Shown: positions 13,438 through 13,475 of the stretch, piece by piece | Position numbering within the stretch: the first letter of the stretch is position 1 | Layout: each line of letters opens with the position of its first letter | From: JAQIBY01 sp964615585 | GTDB taxonomy: Bacteria; Bacteroidota; Bacteroidia; Bacteroidales; ML635J-15 | Direction: 5' to 3' | NCBI GenBank assembly: GCA_964615585.1 | Contig: CAZTNS010000085.1 | Location: 1 to 13,475, forward strand | DNA length: 13,475 bases | Made by a program: the position numbers and the translations under genes | Notes under the pieces: model-generated | Databases searched by the model: none | The model's input: only the letters and a program-made list of their open reading frames with translations | Told to the model about the DNA's origin: nothing

Positions 13438-13475
13438 AATTATACCCAACTTCTTCACTCCACAATCATGTTTTC

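Noticed and set aside
1..13475. Looked for CRISPR arrays, tRNA or rRNA genes, complete insertion sequences and prophage or defence genes
   Set aside because: None was seen: no spaced repeats, cloverleaf, transposase frame or terminal inverted repeats with target duplications.

Overview
The window reads as chromosomal DNA from a member of the Bacteroidetes (Bacteroidota). Four things support this. The rplM-rpsI-rpsB-tsf block is arranged as in that phylum. Ribosomal proteins S16 and S2 both carry long Lys/Glu-rich C-terminal tails. The best promoters fit the Bacteroidetes TTTG / TAnnTTTG consensus rather than TTGACA/TATAAT. No convincing Shine-Dalgarno sequence precedes the genes; starts sit in A/T-rich DNA. 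I cannot name the genus.

Layout. Bases 1-303 are a gene-free stretch with a 7-bp tandem repeat, a possible 28-codon gene relic, an 18-bp palindrome and the promoter for rpsP. Plus-strand rpsP (S16) and rimM (16S maturation factor) follow, separated by a telomere-like TTTAGGG patch. Facing them on the minus strand is a four-gene run, read from high to low coordinates: family 4 uracil-DNA glycosylase, a GT4-type glycosyltransferase, threonylcarbamoyl-AMP synthase (tsaC) and a membrane CapD/FlaA1-type NDP-sugar 4,6-dehydratase. The last three are tightly packed behind a likely promoter and mix surface-glycan synthesis with tRNA modification.

Divergent from the glycosylase, at 6174-8243, lies the most interesting part: an ECF sigma factor followed 3 bp later by a 504-residue protein. 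It seems to join a small cytosolic region with two Pro/Trp motifs, one transmembrane helix, a roughly 140-residue low-complexity linker and a C-terminal outer-membrane beta-barrel. This looks like a one-protein trans-envelope regulator of its sigma factor. A six-helix HdeD-like membrane protein converges on it.

The right-hand 4.3 kb is a minus-strand translation and nucleotide block, transcribed as rplM, rpsI, rpsB, tsf, then pyrH and frr. A strong promoter precedes rplM, which starts with GTG. A strong intrinsic terminator separates tsf from pyrH, and a candidate pyrH promoter overlaps that terminator.

Most of the window is housekeeping. I see no CRISPR array, complete mobile element, tRNA or rRNA. 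The sigma/barrel pair is the only candidate for a poorly described system, and its function is inferred from architecture alone.
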